In this document: in pieces, positions 63,481 to 64,000 of the stretch
Numbering within the stretch: the stretch's first letter is position 1
How the letters are laid out: every line of letters starts with the position of its first letter
Source of the DNA: Dipteris shenzhenensis
Taxonomy: Eukaryota; Polypodiophyta; Polypodiopsida; Gleicheniales
Length of the DNA: 64,000 bases
NCBI GenBank assembly: GCA_047967505.1
Contig: CM106539.1
Strand: one strand, 5' to 3'
Notes under the pieces: generated by a model
What the model was told of the DNA's origin: nothing
Databases searched by the model: none
Seen by the model: only the letters and a program-made list of their open reading frames with translations
Translations under genes and position numbers: made by a program

Positions 63481-64000
63481 TAGAGAAGGTCCAACTGTAT
63501 GATATGGTTGACCTCGTCTCGTGGGATCATCTCGATTGGTGCATCCATGCTGTACTAAAAGGGGAAAAGTCTGTCCATCTGAATGCCATGACTACCAAAC
63601 CATGTGGATACCCATGCGTAGCATGTTGTATCAACACCGCTCTCTGCTAGTCGCCTGGATGACTCCAATGCTAGTCTCAGTAATCTCCACTGGGGTAAGG
63701 CCCAGACTCTATGGAGGAAAGTCACTGTCTGAAAGATGGCATCAATCTGGAGAGGGGTCATGGCAAACTCTACTTGTATAATCTGATGGGGGACTAAGGG
63801 CTTGCTCTAAATCATCTTGGATCCCATAATCACATGTAGCCTCTCAAATCTCTTCCACTCTGTCACTGAAATATCAATCCCCTAGAAAGGTGCTGCATAC
63901 ATGGCAGTCGATCTTACTAGTGTGTCAAAAAGCGGAGAACAATTGCCTCTCTAGTCGAGCCAGAGCACCTTGTCATCGTGTGAGTCGTGCCATACCTGCA
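63481..64000. other. Unassigned window end
   Basis: Probably part of the same minus-strand LINE relic (open stretch 63761-63555), but no catalytic motif was seen. Confidence 0.3.

Noticed and set aside
1-64000. CRISPR arrays, antiphage systems, operons, toxin-antitoxin genes
   Set aside because: All recognisable genes are plant or plant-transposon types; no array with regular spacers was seen (the 26-bp palindromes belong to a CACTA end).

Overview
The window reads as a repeat-dense stretch of a land-plant nuclear genome. Two long, intron-poor pentatricopeptide-repeat (PPR) genes of the PLS class (minus strand 25.5-28.0 kb, plus strand 53.7-57.2 kb) are the only clear host genes. Their uniform 101-residue P-L-S modules, together with Ty3/gypsy, Ty1/copia, LINE, CACTA and Helitron debris, suggest a seed-free vascular plant, most likely a fern. 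That assignment is inference from protein style, not from a database match. No rRNA, tRNA, CRISPR array or bacterial gene was seen.

Layout. 0-5.8 kb: a decayed gypsy element (protease, RT, RNase H) interrupted by a young, complete 2,921-bp LTR element that codes only for Gag (TSD AGCAG, 348-bp LTRs, PBS, PPT). 5.8-7.1 kb: a copia scrap fused to the gypsy end, a tnp2-type CACTA transposase scrap, and a CACTA terminus with palindromic subterminal repeats. 7.1-13.2 kb: a second gypsy element on the minus strand, cut off at the start of RT, with a 186-bp tandem duplication and a long repeat-filled leader. 13.2-17.3 kb: repeats and sequence I could not assign. 17.3-24.0 kb: a broken Helitron whose N-terminal half (with an RPA-like gene) lies on the minus strand and whose Rep and helicase half lies on the plus strand; a single inversion would bring the halves together. 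25.5-28.0 kb: PPR gene 1. 30.9-41.2 kb: a 10.3-kb gypsy element on the minus strand with both LTRs and the TSD GCTAA, plus a region downstream of integrase that is not part of gag-pol. 42.0-44.5 kb: a copia relic joined to a gypsy scrap. 44.5-49.2 kb: a strongly pyrimidine-rich strand containing a roughly 0.95-kb direct repeat, one copy of which holds a 485-bp MITE. 49.4-51.0 kb: LINE relics. 51.76-51.99 kb: a possible mini-Helitron. 53.7-57.2 kb: PPR gene 2, followed immediately by the wreck of its own DYW domain. 58.5-64 kb: scraps of gypsy integrase and RT, LINE ORF1 and a LINE C-terminus.

How it fits together. The PPR proteins would act in mitochondria or plastids as sequence-specific RNA-binding editing factors, but both have lost the DYW deaminase tail and would need a partner in trans if still active. 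The rest is nested transposon turnover. Most of the premature stops I checked in the gypsy ORFs are explained by C-to-T changes of Gln or Arg codons, as expected of methylated, silenced repeats. The gag-only element is the only transposon here that looks recently mobile.
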